Positions 1-9,185 of a DNA stretch of 64,000 nt are shown here, piece after piece. A program made the translations under genes and the position numbers. The stretch lies in NCBI GenBank assembly GCA_965220245.1, contig CBDCPI010000002.1, forward strand, positions 1-64,000, written 5' to 3'. This DNA is from CBDCPI01 sp965220245. Its GTDB lineage: Bacteria > Chloroflexota > Dehalococcoidia > Lucifugimonadales > UBA3495. The first letter of the stretch is position 1; every line of letters begins with the position of its first letter. The notes under the pieces were generated by a model. It saw only the letters and a list, made by a program, of their open reading frames with translations. It did not search any database and was not told the DNA's origin.

Positions 1-1
1 G

Positions 2-832
2 CCGGGAATATTCTGGCTCTGGTTCTTTGCAAAGCGGGACGTATACCGGCCTGAACCCAAGCGGCTGATCGCCCTCACCTTCTTCCTCGGCATGGTCTCC
101 ACCACCCCCGCGGGGATTATCAACGGTATATTCATTGACGATAGCTTGCTGGATGAATCGTCTGCCGGACTGGCGTCGGTGGCGGCGGGTATGCTCTTCG
201 TGGTGGGACCTGCCGAGGAGACATGCAAATTCTTGGCGGTCCGGCTCTTCGCCTTCCGCTCCTTGTACTTCGACGAACCGTCGGACGGGCTGGTGTACGC
301 GGCGGCGGCCAGCTTGGGGTTCGCTTCCCTAGAGAACCTCTTCTACGTCCTGGAGTTCGGCCCTGAAGTGATGATATTCCGTGCGCCGCTTAGTACGTTG
401 GCGCACGTGATATTCGGCAGCTTCTGGGGCTACGCCCTAGGCAGACAGGCCCAGGAAAGATCGGGCAAAGGCATAGTGGTGCTGGCCGGGGTAGGGGTTG
501 CCGCCGTAGTCCACGGACTCTTTAACGTGACGTTGTTTGTCTTCCCCTTGGCCGATTTGGCCATAGTAGGGCTGGGACTATGGTGGGTGTTGAGCCGGTT
601 CCGGTGGGCGCGACGGGTCTCGCCGTTTCGCTACCGGCGCAATTACCCAAGAGTAATATGCCCTGGTTGCCACCAGGCAATCAGCATCGTCAGCCGGTAC
701 TGTAGCTATTGCGGGGCACCCGCCGGGCGTCCTTCCGGCGAGCTGTATTGCAGCCACTGCGGGAACCCGAACCGGAACGACGCCGGCTTCTGCACCAAAT
801 GCGGCGACCGTCTACAGCGGTCTCCCCGGTAG
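2..832 (+). CDS. PrsW-like intramembrane metalloprotease with C-terminal double zinc ribbon (5' partial)
   Basis: The frame is open from base 2, so the start lies upstream of the window. The visible part is a hydrophobic multi-helix protein with the PrsW/CAAX-protease-like signature: an EE..K motif (EETCKF, bases about 217-235), a SLGFASLEN helix, and an H...FGS..GYALG helix. These residues are thought to form the metal site of glutamic-type membrane proteases. After the last membrane helix come two CxxC...CxxC zinc ribbons (CPGC/CSYC and CSHC/CTKC, bases about 660-815). PrsW in Bacillus cleaves an anti-sigma factor; the substrate here is unknown. The cytosolic zinc-ribbon tail suggests a sensing or protein-binding role, which is inference. 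Confidence 0.8.
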   Translation, partial: PGIFWLWFFAKRDVYRPEPKRLIALTFFLGMVSTTPAGIINGIFIDDSLLDESSAGLASVAAGMLFVVGPAEETCKFLAVRLFAFRSLYFDEPSDGLVYAAAASLGFASLENLFYVLEFGPEVMIFRAPLSTLAHVIFGSFWGYALGRQAQERSGKGIVVLAGVGVAAVVHGLFNVTLFVFPLADLAIVGLGLWWVLSRFRWARRVSPFRYRRNYPRVICPGCHQAISIVSRYCSYCGAPAGRPSGELYCSHCGNPNRNDAGFCTKCGDRLQRSPR

Positions 833-939
833 GACGGCGGCAACGGGGTTGCCAAAGCCTGCTCTCCGACCGTAAAAAAGCAAGAAAGCCGGGATTCCCG
901 CTTGCTCCTTGAGTTGAATGGAAGCCCGAGACCTTTTCC

Positions 940-1038
940 GCTCACCCTGAGCGAAGCTGAAGAACTGCTCCGCGTAATCGCCACATAGTCACAAGCGCTG
1001 AGCAGAGCACCCAGAACTCATACCGCTCACCCTGAGCG
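940..1038. repeat. Two copies of a short palindromic repeat
   Basis: The palindrome CGCTCACCCTGAGCG occurs at 940-954 and 1024-1038. It belongs to the CTCA/TGAG hairpin family scattered through this window, including the copy inside the gene at 27446. It lies in the 273-bp gap between convergent genes, where I see no coding signal. Confidence 0.6.
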
Positions 1039-1105
1039 GAAGTGTACTCCGACATTGACTATTAAAGGCCCCTTCCCGGCGGAGCGAGGCCGCTACTCGC
1101 GCCAG

Positions 1106-1516
1106 CTACGCCGAGACCTCTTGGTGGCGGGGATGGAAGCCCGACTTGTCTTCGTAAGCGCCGGACTCGGGGAAGATTTGCGTGTAGACGGCGCGGGCCC
1201 GGGCCTTTACCGTTTTGGTTACCCGTTCGTATAGGGCGGTGGGGTCGGCGTTTTGGGCTTGGTACATGTCGTGCTGCAAAGCGCTGGAGTCCTCCATTTC
1301 CCAGAGGCACATGTACTTCAGCATTCCGTCGTCGCCGCTCTCCAGTTTGAACCGCCGGGCGCTAACGTAGCCGGGAATCTCCAGCCGCTCCGGGATGTGC
1401 TGCTGGTTGTACCAACGGTGAAACTCCTCTTCGTCGGCCGGGTCAACGTCCATCATCACCACCATGACGGTGCGTCCGATGTGCTGAATGGGGTGGGCGC
1501 CGTTTTCCTGGGTCAT
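1106..1516 (-). CDS. EthD/NIPSNAP-like dimeric alpha-beta barrel protein
   Basis: This 136-residue protein has the small ferredoxin-like (dimeric alpha/beta barrel) pattern: an N-terminal strand (GRTVMVVMMDVDP), then an EEEFHRWYNQQHIPERL helix and a PGYVSARRFK strand. The W-x3-HIPERL arrangement is typical of EthD/DUF4286-type proteins, which bind or modify small organic molecules, often beside oxidoreductases. It lies 72 bp downstream of the LLM oxidoreductase gene on the same strand, so co-transcription is likely. No catalytic residue can be assigned with certainty and the substrate is unknown. Confidence 0.65.
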   Translation of the reverse strand: MTQENGAHPIQHIGRTVMVVMMDVDPADEEEFHRWYNQQHIPERLEIPGYVSARRFKLESGDDGMLKYMCLWEMEDSSALQHDMYQAQNADPTALYERVTKTVKARARAVYTQIFPESGAYEDKSGFHPRHQEVSA

Positions 1517-1588
1517 TTCCGTGCCTCCTGTGCAGTCTTGTGCTCGGCTTTGTTACTAGCCGGATAGAGAAGATTCCAGCGGGGCTTC

Positions 1589-2515
1589 CTACCTTAGCAA
1601 GGGAACGACTTCTTCGGCAATCCGCGTAATCTGGCCCACGTCAGGCCAAGTCGGCCCCAGCATCATGGTCTTGGCGCCGGCGTCGATGAATCCTTGAATC
1701 TTGGCGGCACAGTCCGCCGCCGAGCCAAAGGCGCAGGCGTTTTCTACGTCGTACTGCGGCCCGTAGTAAGCGTGGCAAAACTCCTCAAGACGGCGCTTGC
1801 TTTGCTCCCGGTCCTCGCCAACGTAGGTGTAGATCAGTTTCCCCGACTCTAGCTCGTTCGGGTCCTTGCCGACGGCCTCGGCATAGCCTTGAATTTTCTC
1901 CCAAGCGCCCTGGAATACTACGGCGTTGGCGGCGCCTCCGGCTACCCATCCGTCGGCTTCCTCGGCGCTCCGCTTCAGGACGGCATCGGCGGAACCGCCC
2001 AAGATAATGGGTATCGACGGCTGCTGCACCGGCTTGGGATCGATGTTGACGTTGTCCAGATGGTAGTAGCGCCCGTGGAAGGTAACGTCCCGCTCGGCCC
2101 ACAGCCGGCGCATGACCGACAGACCTTCTTGGAACCGGCTCACCCGGCGCTTAACCGGCACGCCCAAGGGTTCGAACTCATTGTCCCGGCCCCCTAGAGA
2201 AATACCCAGGGTCAGGCGGCCGCCGGACAAGTAGTCCAGAGTGGCGGTGGTCTTGGCCGCCAATATGGGATTCCGCAAGACGAAAAGGTAAACCGCGGTG
2301 CCCAGACGCACCCGGGAGGTAACCGTGGCCGCGCAGGTCAAGAGGGTTAGCGGCTCGATGATGTTGACCGGATGAAAGACCCGGTCGATAACCCACAAGG
2401 AATGGAACCCCAAGCGCTCGGCGCTTTGGAAAAACTCGGTAAACTCACCCATCTTTGGTGGTTGGCTGCCAAACATTCCCGGGACCAGCAACCCGATGTT
2501 CGCGCTCGTCGCCAT
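1589..2515 (-). CDS. LLM class F420/FMN-dependent oxidoreductase
   Basis: This is a luciferase-like (bacterial luciferase TIM-barrel) oxidoreductase of 308 residues. Family marks are the N-terminal strand NIGLLVPG, the block SLWVIDRVFHP, TSRVRLGTAVYLFVLRNP, the glycine-rich SGGRLTLGISLGG, and IPIILGGSADAVLKR. Such enzymes use F420 or reduced flavin to oxidise small organic substrates. I chose the ATG at 2515 because GGAGG lies 4 nt upstream; an in-frame ATG 33 bp further out has no such site. Two more LLM genes lie at 36186 and 41736. The EthD-like gene downstream may act on the same substrate (inference). Confidence 0.85.
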   Translation of the reverse strand: MATSANIGLLVPGMFGSQPPKMGEFTEFFQSAERLGFHSLWVIDRVFHPVNIIEPLTLLTCAATVTSRVRLGTAVYLFVLRNPILAAKTTATLDYLSGGRLTLGISLGGRDNEFEPLGVPVKRRVSRFQEGLSVMRRLWAERDVTFHGRYYHLDNVNIDPKPVQQPSIPIILGGSADAVLKRSAEEADGWVAGGAANAVVFQGAWEKIQGYAEAVGKDPNELESGKLIYTYVGEDREQSKRRLEEFCHAYYGPQYDVENACAFGSAADCAAKIQGFIDAGAKTMMLGPTWPDVGQITRIAEEVVPLLR

Positions 2516-2620
2516 GATGCCTCCATATTTGATCAGAATCGGGTCCAAGCAGACCCATTCGACTTGAGATTATCGACCGGAAGTCCCCTTTGCCAGGTTC
2601 TACTACTGTAAGAGGGTGTC

Positions 2621-3663
2621 TTAGAAGTCCCTTCTCCCTCGGGGAGAGGGAACTTTGCATACACCCTCCAAGCTGCGGTTGGCAGCTACGCCGCGTCGGC
2701 GCCGGCATCGGTATACCCTGAAGCTGGCACGGCCTTCCCGGCCCAACAGCGGCCGCAACATCAGAGTGTATACCGCCGCGCCCAGCGGTCCGCCAACCAA
2801 GGGTCCCGCGATGTAGACCCAAAACCCGGAGGACGGCCCAGGAATCGCCATGCTCCCCCAACCGGCGAAGAAGGCGACGATGCGGGGCCCGAAATCCCGG
2901 GCCGGGTTCCAGCCTCCCATGGTAAGGGGGCCAACACGCTGATGATCACGGCAATGGTGGCCCCGATGAATACCGGGCTCAGGAACTTCAGGGGGAGGCT
3001 CGTGTTCCGGCGGTCTATCAGCGCAAAAATCACCAGCACCAGAATTCCGGTGCCGAAGCCTTCCACCAAGGCAGCCCCCGCCGGGGACACCAAGGCCCGG
3101 GCGGCCTCGTCGGTCCCTACCAGGACCGGATGAGGGAAATACTCGCCAAAAATCATGGCCGAAAGTTGGCTCCCCGGCTCTCCCCGCTCCAACCTGTGGA
3201 GGTCTTCGAAACGGCGGACCAGAGGACCATAAAGGGTCAATACAGTGATACCGGCCAAGACCGCCCCGCCCAACTGAGAGGTCCAGTAGGGCGCCAACCG
3301 GCGGAAAGGGAACTCCTGACGACGGAAGATGGCAAAAGCCAGGCTGACCGCCGGATTAAGGTGGGCCCCGGATATGGCAGCGGTCACGTAGATGGCTAAC
3401 GTAACTCCGAGCCCCCAGACCACCGCTACCTGCCAAAGGCCAACGTGGGCGCCGGAAAGCTCCGAAGCCGCCACTGCTCCCGTGCCGATGGTAACCATCA
3501 AGTAGGTGCCGACGGCCTCGGCTAGGCACGCTTGGAGCAGGCGCAGGCCGGGCCGGAAATCAGGCATCCCGGGCCGGCCTGTGGGCGCCACTGTCAAGTA
3601 GTTGTGCAAGGCCGGGGAAGCGGCGGCGCCTACTGCATTCCTGGGAACAGCCGGTTTAGCCAC
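2621..3663 (-). pseudogene. Aquaporin/glycerol facilitator (MIP family), frameshifted
   Basis: The N-terminal frame (3663 down to about 2930) encodes a MIP channel with the first Asn-Pro-Ala box (GAHLNPAVS) and about five membrane helices. The second box (GGWNPARDFGPR) lies in another frame from about 2926 down to 2621. Restoring one base in the run read on the minus strand as CCCTTACCATGG would join the frames to give VLAPLTMGGWNPARDFGPR, the expected GlpF-like order. The ARDFGPR after the second box favours a glycerol-type facilitator. The GTG at 3663 is the longest start; an ATG at 3567 is possible. Either this is a genuine recent pseudogene or a one-base assembly error. Confidence 0.85.
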
Positions 3664-3901
3664 TTCGTTGTCGCACGATTCGCTTGCCCCCTAAGTCTCG
3701 ATATAACGAAGTCCTATAGGTAATCCTACACGCTGCGGAGAGAGAATCAAGAGGTATCCTTCGATTCCTTAGGAGCAGGCCACTGAAAGACTGTGATAGA
3801 ATTACTCAAGCTATCCTCCGCAGTCCTGCCTTGCGCCCGATTGCCCCGGCTGCAAGGGAGGGACCGGGTTGGAAGGGAGGACGGAGGGGGTTAATAAAGG
3901 A

Positions 3902-5596
3902 ATGCCACCGTTGACAGAGCGAATACTCGTGGCTGTTGCTTGGCCGTATGCCAACGGTCCCCTTCATTTGGGTCATGTTGCTGGTTGCTACTTGGCCGCC
4001 GACGTCTTCGCCAGGTACCATCGCATCAAAGGAAATCAAGTCCTGATGGTGTCCGGGAGCGATAGTCACGGCACCCCCATCACGGTCAGGGCCGAGCAGG
4101 AGGGCGTCACTCCCCAAGAGATTTTGGACCGCTATCATGCGCAATTTCTCGAAACCTGGAAGCAACTGGGCATCTCTTTTGATCTCTTTACCACCACCCA
4201 CACCCAAAACCACCAAGAAGTGGCCCACGATATTTTCCGCGTGCTTCAAGAGAAGGGCTACATTTATACTGATTCGATGCTCTTGGCCTACTGCCCCGAC
4301 TGCAACCGGTTCCTGCCAGACCGCTATGTCGAGGGGACCTGCCCCCACTGCGCCTACGATAAAGCCCGCGGCGACCAATGCGATATTTGCGGGCGCACCT
4401 TGGACCCGCAGGACTTGGTGTCGCCCCGCTGCGTGCTGTGCGGCAATGGGCCGGAGTTCCGGGAGTCGGACCATTTCTTCCTCAAGCTCTCGGCGTTTGA
4501 GGGGCCGCTGCTGGAATGGGTGAAGCAACAAGAACACTGGCGGCCCAATGTCCTCAACTTTACCCGGCGCTTCTTGGAGGACGGGCTAAAAGACCGGGCC
4601 ATCACCCGGGACTTGACTTGGGGTGTCCCGGTGCCGGTAGAAGGTTATGAAGACAAACGGGTCTACGTCTGGTTTGAGGCGGTGATCGGCTACCTGTCTG
4701 CGGCGGTGGAGTGGGCCCAAAGGGAGGGAGACCCGGGAGGTTGGGAAGCCTTTTGGAAGGACCCCGGCGCCAAGTCCTACTACTTCATCGGAAAAGACAA
4801 CATCCCGTTCCACTCCATTATTTGGCCGGCGATGCTGATGGGCTACGGCGGCCTGAACCTGCCCTACGACATACCGGCTAACGAGTTCCTCAGCCTGGAA
4901 AACCGTAAGTTCTCCACCAGCCAGAATTGGGCCGTCTGGGTGCCGGAGTACCTCTCCCGGTACGATCCTGATCCCCTGCGGTACCTTCTGTGTATCAACA
5001 TGCCGGAGAGCGGAGACGCCGACTTCTCGTGGAGCGAGTTCGTTCGCCGCAACAACGAGGAGTTGGTGGCTACCTACGGCAACCTGGTAAACCGGGTCCT
5101 GTCTTTCACCTACCGGAACTTTGACAGCAAGATTCCCGCTGCCGGAGTCCTTGGGGAGCGGGACCGGCGGCTACTGGAAACCGCGCGGGAAACTATGGCG
5201 ACAGTCGACCGCTACCTCTACAATTGCCGGTTCAAGGCGGGTATTGGGGCCGCTTTTGCTTTGGCTCAGGAAGCCAACCGTTACCTCGATGCCACCGCTC
5301 CTTGGCGGTCCTTCAAGTCCGACCCCGGAGAGGCGGCTACCTCCTTGTGGGTGTCCATCGCGGTGCTCAACTGTCTTAAGGTAGTGCTCTACCCCTTCCT
5401 GCCCTTTAGCGCCCAAAAGCTCCACGAGTTTCTCGGGTTCGACGGGCGGGTCGAAGATGGAGAATGGGACTTTGACCGGATTGTCGGCGAGGTGAAAGCT
5501 GGCGAAGCCTTGCGCCAACCCTCTCCTCTGTACACCAAGCTGGACCCACAAGTGGTTGAAGATGAAGTCCAACGTTTGGGGGTCGGAGTCGCGTAG
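3902..5596 (+). CDS. metG: Methionyl-tRNA synthetase
   Basis: Cytosolic enzyme charging tRNA-Met. The class I HIGH-type box is PYANGPLHLGHV near the N terminus. The zinc knuckle has four CxxC pairs (CPDC, CPHC, CDIC, CVLC; residues about 131-182), and the KMSKS-type loop is RKFSTSQNW. At about 564 residues it is the four-cysteine-pair form without a C-terminal tRNA-binding domain. Homologues begin just before the LVAVAWPYANG strand, favouring ATG 3902. A TTG at 3869 with GGGAGG upstream would add 11 residues. The stop lies 8 bp before the next gene, with which it forms an operon. Confidence 0.95.
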   Translation: MPPLTERILVAVAWPYANGPLHLGHVAGCYLAADVFARYHRIKGNQVLMVSGSDSHGTPITVRAEQEGVTPQEILDRYHAQFLETWKQLGISFDLFTTTHTQNHQEVAHDIFRVLQEKGYIYTDSMLLAYCPDCNRFLPDRYVEGTCPHCAYDKARGDQCDICGRTLDPQDLVSPRCVLCGNGPEFRESDHFFLKLSAFEGPLLEWVKQQEHWRPNVLNFTRRFLEDGLKDRAITRDLTWGVPVPVEGYEDKRVYVWFEAVIGYLSAAVEWAQREGDPGGWEAFWKDPGAKSYYFIGKDNIPFHSIIWPAMLMGYGGLNLPYDIPANEFLSLENRKFSTSQNWAVWVPEYLSRYDPDPLRYLLCINMPESGDADFSWSEFVRRNNEELVATYGNLVNRVLSFTYRNFDSKIPAAGVLGERDRRLLETARETMATVDRYLYNCRFKAGIGAAFALAQEANRYLDATAPWRSFKSDPGEAATSLWVSIAVLNCLKVVLYPFLPFSAQKLHEFLGFDGRVEDGEWDFDRIVGEVKAGEALRQPSPLYTKLDPQVVEDEVQRLGVGVA

Positions 5597-5604
5597 GGGG
5601 CAGC

Positions 5605-6588
5605 TTGATCATAGGACTGGATGAGCGAACGGCGGCGATCTATGCCCCGGTGCGCCAAGAGTTGACCCAGGTTGAAGAGCGACTCCGCGGACTGTCCAAA
5701 ACGGACATCTCCTACCTTCAGCCATTGCTGGACTACGTGATGACCAACGGGGGGAAGCGGGTCCGGCCAGCGATCACCCTCCTTGCCGCCGGATTCTATC
5801 CCCATAACCCGGAGCACGTCATTACCATGGCGGCGGCGGTGGAGCTACTCCACGTAGCGACGTTGATCCACGATGACACGGTGGACAACTCGGACCTGCG
5901 CCGGGGCAAAGCCACGGTCAGCAATCTTTGGGGCCAGCACGCCGCGGTACTCTTCGGGGACTATGTCTTTGCGACTTCCGCTACTTTCGTTTGTGATACC
6001 GGCAACGTGCGGGTCATTCGCCGTTTTTCCGAAACTATCATGGACCTGGCCAGCGGCGAGCTAATCGAGTACTTTTCCGCCTTCGACACCGAGGAGGCCC
6101 GCCGACTCTACGACGAACGCATCTATCGCAAGACCGCCTCTCTCTTTTGCACCTCGGCCGAAACGGGGGCTATCTTGGGCGGCGCTCCCGAACCCCAGGT
6201 GCAAGCATTGCGGTCCTATGGCTACAACATAGGTATGGCATTCCAGATCATGGACGACTTGCTGGATGTTCAGGGCGACTCGGCGGTCATGGGAAAACCG
6301 GTGGGCAACGACTTGCTGCAAGGGGTGTTGACCCTGCCGACGATCAAGCTGATGGAGCGGTATCCGGCAGATAACCCGGTCAAGAGCTTGTTTGAAGACC
6401 GGAATCAGGACGGCCGTTTACAGCAAGCCCTGGAAATGATAAACAACTCACCGATTATCGATGAGTGTTACACGGTGGTCCGGGGTTATTGCGACGCCGC
6501 CTCGACGGCCCTGGAAACCCTTCCCGATACCTTGGCCCGCCGCTCCCTCCTAGATATATCCCGCTATACCCGGGAACGGCGCCACTAG
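5605..6588 (+). CDS. Polyprenyl diphosphate synthase (trans-isoprenyl diphosphate synthase)
   Basis: All-alpha enzyme that chains isopentenyl units, probably for quinone side chains. The 327 residues show GGKRVRPAI, the first aspartate-rich motif HDDTVDNSDLRRG (DDxxD, bases about 5872-5900), and the second MDDLLDVQGD (about 6250-6280). This combination is typical of octaprenyl/heptaprenyl synthases (IspB-like); chain length cannot be read from sequence. The start is a TTG at 5605 with AGGGGG four bases upstream, overlapping the metG end region. No ATG exists before the conserved GGKRVRP block except the one encoding MTNGGKR. Confidence 0.92.
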   Translation: MIIGLDERTAAIYAPVRQELTQVEERLRGLSKTDISYLQPLLDYVMTNGGKRVRPAITLLAAGFYPHNPEHVITMAAAVELLHVATLIHDDTVDNSDLRRGKATVSNLWGQHAAVLFGDYVFATSATFVCDTGNVRVIRRFSETIMDLASGELIEYFSAFDTEEARRLYDERIYRKTASLFCTSAETGAILGGAPEPQVQALRSYGYNIGMAFQIMDDLLDVQGDSAVMGKPVGNDLLQGVLTLPTIKLMERYPADNPVKSLFEDRNQDGRLQQALEMINNSPIIDECYTVVRGYCDAASTALETLPDTLARRSLLDISRYTRERRH

Positions 6589-6716
6589 GCCCACCCACTA
6601 TCCCTCTCGTATCCAATGGCCACAGCCGCCAAGTGAGTGACTCTACCCGCCTCACAGCGTTCACGATTGGTTGAAAGCTCCTCCGTCCTGAGCGCGGTCG
6701 AAAACCCCACCAGAGC

Positions 6717-6906
6717 AATGGTATTCTGTCACCCTGCCCCCGTTCACTGTCACCCTGAATCCGCCTGTGGCGGATGAAGGGTCTAAAATCCTTGCCGCCG
6801 ATGCGTTTTATTTGCCTAACGTCGCTGCGGTGTAAACGCATCGGCGAGGAAAGCCGTTTTGGTCGGCTGTCATTTTAGATTCTTCGCTCCGCTCAGAATG
6901 ACATTT
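6717..6906. repeat. Small inverted-repeat element with a 12-bp perfect hairpin
   Basis: The 341-bp gap between convergent genes holds no gene. It carries a block built of the GTCACCCTGA / TCAGAATGAC units shared by other elements in the window. At its centre is a perfect inverted repeat: GCCGATGCGTTT (6797-6808) pairs with AAACGCATCGGC (6834-6845). It may also act as a transcript end for the convergent polyprenyl synthase and M16 genes. Confidence 0.6.
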
Positions 6907-6929
6907 ATCAGGTTTAAGTTGACGAAACA

Positions 6930-8192
6930 CTAGAATTGCAGGAGCTTCTGGAACGCGGTTTCACTGCGGTGGGGCCCCACTACCGCGAGCCGTAGATTCT
7001 CTTGGCGGAACAGCTTCTGAGCAACCCGCGCAACGTCGCTGGCGGTTACGTCGTCAACCCATTGTACTGCCTCGTCCGGTGTAGCTACCCGTTCTTGCAG
7101 CAATTCTTGGGAGGCCAACCAGGAGGCCACGGCGCGGGAGTCTTCCATTCGGAGCAGCAGCCGGCCCTTGGTGTACTCCTTGGCCTTATGGAGTTCTTCG
7201 GCCGGCGCCTCTTGGTGAATCTTCCCTAGCTCGTGGATGACCGCCTTGACGGCGGCCCGGCTCTTTTTGGGCTCCACGCCGCAGTACACGACCAGCGAGC
7301 CGCAGTCTCGGAAGTGGTTCAGCGAGCTGTTGACGTCGTAGGCTAGGCTCTGTTGCTCCCGCAGGTTCAAGAACAGCCGGCTGCTCATGCCATCGCCCAA
7401 CATCACGTTTAGGAGGGCCAGGTTGTAGCGGTCCGGGTCGTCAAGAGCCAGTCCGGGCAGCGCTAGACAGATATGCGTCTGATCGGTGCGCCGTTGCTCC
7501 ATTCGGACCACCGGACCGCCGTTGCTATGGGCTACCGGCTCCCAGTCCAAAGACTGCTCCGGAGTCCAACCGGCGGTGATGTCCTCCAAGAGTTGCACCA
7601 CCTCTTGGTGGGTTATGTTGCCGGCCACCGCGACCACGGTATTGGCCGGGTTGTATTGATGCGCCAAGTACTCGGCGATGCCCTCTCGGGTGATGGCATC
7701 GACCGAATCGGCGGTGCCGCCCACGTCGCGGCCCATGGCTTGGTCCGGCCAAAGGGCCTCGTCGATAAGAAGGTCGACTTTATAGGTGGGGTGGTCGTTG
7801 GTCATCCGCAGTTCCTCTTGGATGACCTCCCGCTCCTTTTCCAGCTCTTCCGGGTCCAACAGCGGGTTGATTATCATGTCCATCAAGACCGCGAATGCCG
7901 ACCGGAAGTGCGGCTGCGCCACCTTGCACCAGAAAGCGGTCATCTCCCGGTCGGTGCTGGCGTTCATCACGCCGCCGACACCCTCGATGGCCTCGCTAAC
8001 CGCTTGGGCCGTGGGCCAGCTTTTGGTGCCCTTGAAGGGAAGGTGCTCCAAAAAATGAGAAAGACCGGCTTGCTCTGCGGGCTCGTACCGGGAGCCGGCG
8101 CCGACACAGATGACGATGGCGACAGACCTGGTGTGGATCATCGTTGAAGTTAAGACCCGGAGTTGGTTGTCAAGAACCGACCGTTCATACAT
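6930..8192 (-). CDS. M16 family zinc metallopeptidase (insulinase/processing peptidase-like)
   Basis: A 420-residue protein with the inverted zinc motif HxxEH (HFLEH, residues about 45-49) and the downstream glutamate block (EREVIQEEL), as in mitochondrial processing peptidase beta-like and PqqL-like enzymes. The C-terminal half has the R/Y-containing substrate-chamber block (GMSSRLFLNLREQQSLAYDV). No signal peptide is visible, so it is probably cytosolic. GAGG lies about 9 nt before ATG 8192. In many bacteria a similar gene follows pnp; no such neighbour is seen here. Confidence 0.9.
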   Translation of the reverse strand: MYERSVLDNQLRVLTSTMIHTRSVAIVICVGAGSRYEPAEQAGLSHFLEHLPFKGTKSWPTAQAVSEAIEGVGGVMNASTDREMTAFWCKVAQPHFRSAFAVLMDMIINPLLDPEELEKEREVIQEELRMTNDHPTYKVDLLIDEALWPDQAMGRDVGGTADSVDAITREGIAEYLAHQYNPANTVVAVAGNITHQEVVQLLEDITAGWTPEQSLDWEPVAHSNGGPVVRMEQRRTDQTHICLALPGLALDDPDRYNLALLNVMLGDGMSSRLFLNLREQQSLAYDVNSSLNHFRDCGSLVVYCGVEPKKSRAAVKAVIHELGKIHQEAPAEELHKAKEYTKGRLLLRMEDSRAVASWLASQELLQERVATPDEAVQWVDDVTASDVARVAQKLFRQENLRLAVVGPHRSETAFQKLLQF

Positions 8193-8217
8193 ACTTGCTT
8201 CCCTCAGCCCTTTTTCA

Positions 8218-8295
8218 ACGCAATGACACTATGACGCAAAGGCGCAATGGATTTTTTATCAGCAACATTGCGCCTTCGCGCCTTCGCGCCGAATT
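8218..8295. repeat. Short hairpin repeat (GCGCAATG family)
   Basis: The 112-bp intergenic space holds GACGCAAAGGCGCAATG followed after about 18 bp by CATTGCGCCTTCGCGCC, an inverted repeat. The same words form the ends of the element at 53700-53834, so both belong to one repeat family. Confidence 0.55.
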
Positions 8296-8304
8296 AACCC
8301 ACGG

Positions 8305-8943
8305 CTAGCTCTTCAGCCATTCGACGTCGCCGCACAACTCCTCGGGATGGGAGCGTGAAGCGAAGTCCTGATACTGGCGGCGGGCTTCGCCGATGCTGGT
8401 GTCCAACCCGTGCCCCGGGTAGACAGCGGTGTCGTCGGGCAGGACCAGCAGGTGACTGTTAATACTCGCTATGATTTGCGCCAAGGCCTCGGGGCTGCGG
8501 GTCCTTCCCGGGCCGCCGGGGAAGAGAGTGTCTCCGGAGAAGAGGTGCTTGCCCACCAGCAAACATACGGCGCCCTCGGTGTGGCCGGGAGTGCCCAGTA
8601 TCCGGAGTTCCTGGTTGCCAAACTTTATTACGTCGCCGTCTTGGAGATTTAGCTCGGGAGGACTGGGCAGGGCGCTGGCGTCATTGGCGCCGATACCCAC
8701 CTGGGCGCCAACGCTTCCGGTAATCTCGCTGTACCCCAGAAGGTGGTCCTGGTGGTTGTGGGTAATCAGGATGTGGCTAATCTTGGTGTCGCCAATCTCG
8801 TTCAAAAGCTTTTCCGCCTCGGCGGGGGTATCGATAATTATGCCCTTATTGGTGTCGGGACAGACCAGGATATAGCCGTTGTTGTCATAGGGCCCCATGT
8901 TGATCTTATTGATGCGGACATCACCGTCGAAATGCACCGGCAT
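8305..8943 (-). CDS. Metallo-beta-lactamase fold hydrolase (glyoxalase II-like)
   Basis: A 212-residue MBL-fold protein with the metal motif HNHQDH, the second histidine in PGHTEG, the bridging aspartate in LFSGDTLFPGGPGR, and the last histidine in YPGHG. The layout resembles glyoxalase II or persulfide dioxygenase-type hydrolases acting on thioesters or related compounds. I selected ATG 8943 because GGGAG lies 8 nt upstream; a GTG 15 bp earlier would overlap that site. No signal peptide. The exact substrate cannot be assigned. Confidence 0.88.
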   Translation of the reverse strand: MPVHFDGDVRINKINMGPYDNNGYILVCPDTNKGIIIDTPAEAEKLLNEIGDTKISHILITHNHQDHLLGYSEITGSVGAQVGIGANDASALPSPPELNLQDGDVIKFGNQELRILGTPGHTEGAVCLLVGKHLFSGDTLFPGGPGRTRSPEALAQIIASINSHLLVLPDDTAVYPGHGLDTSIGEARRQYQDFASRSHPEELCGDVEWLKS

Positions 8944-9027
8944 ATTACAAACTCCCACAAGTCTAAATAATGGCCCCTGTATTCTATCAAACGAAAGCGT
9001 TATCCGCAGGTGTCGGCTACCAGTGCT

Positions 9028-9185
9028 CAGGGTCTTTCAATTGTCATTATGAAGGAGCCCTTCGACTTTACTCAGGATAAACTCAACGACTGAAGAATCC
9101 AGAGTCCTTGTCCAGAACCAACCTTGGCTTGCCGAAGGAATTTTAGACCCCTCACTCCGTTCGGGGTGACAATTGAAAGACCCTG
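9028..9185. mobile_element. MITE-like element, family 1 (intact, 11-bp target duplication)
   Basis: This 158-bp element begins CAGGGTCTTTCAATTGTCA and ends with its reverse complement (TGACAATTGAAAGACCCTG). The 11-bp sequence CTACCAGTGCT is present on both flanks (9017-9027 and 9186-9196), which looks like a target-site duplication made on insertion at the very 3' end of the neighbouring gene, whose stop codon lies in the duplicated bases. It encodes no protein, so it would need a transposase in trans. Related copies are at 43739, 55474, 58116 (partial) and 63181. Confidence 0.85.

Noticed and set aside
706..984. Antisense frame over the PrsW zinc ribbons
   Set aside because: It mirrors the coding frame's composition and has no ribosome site or domain.
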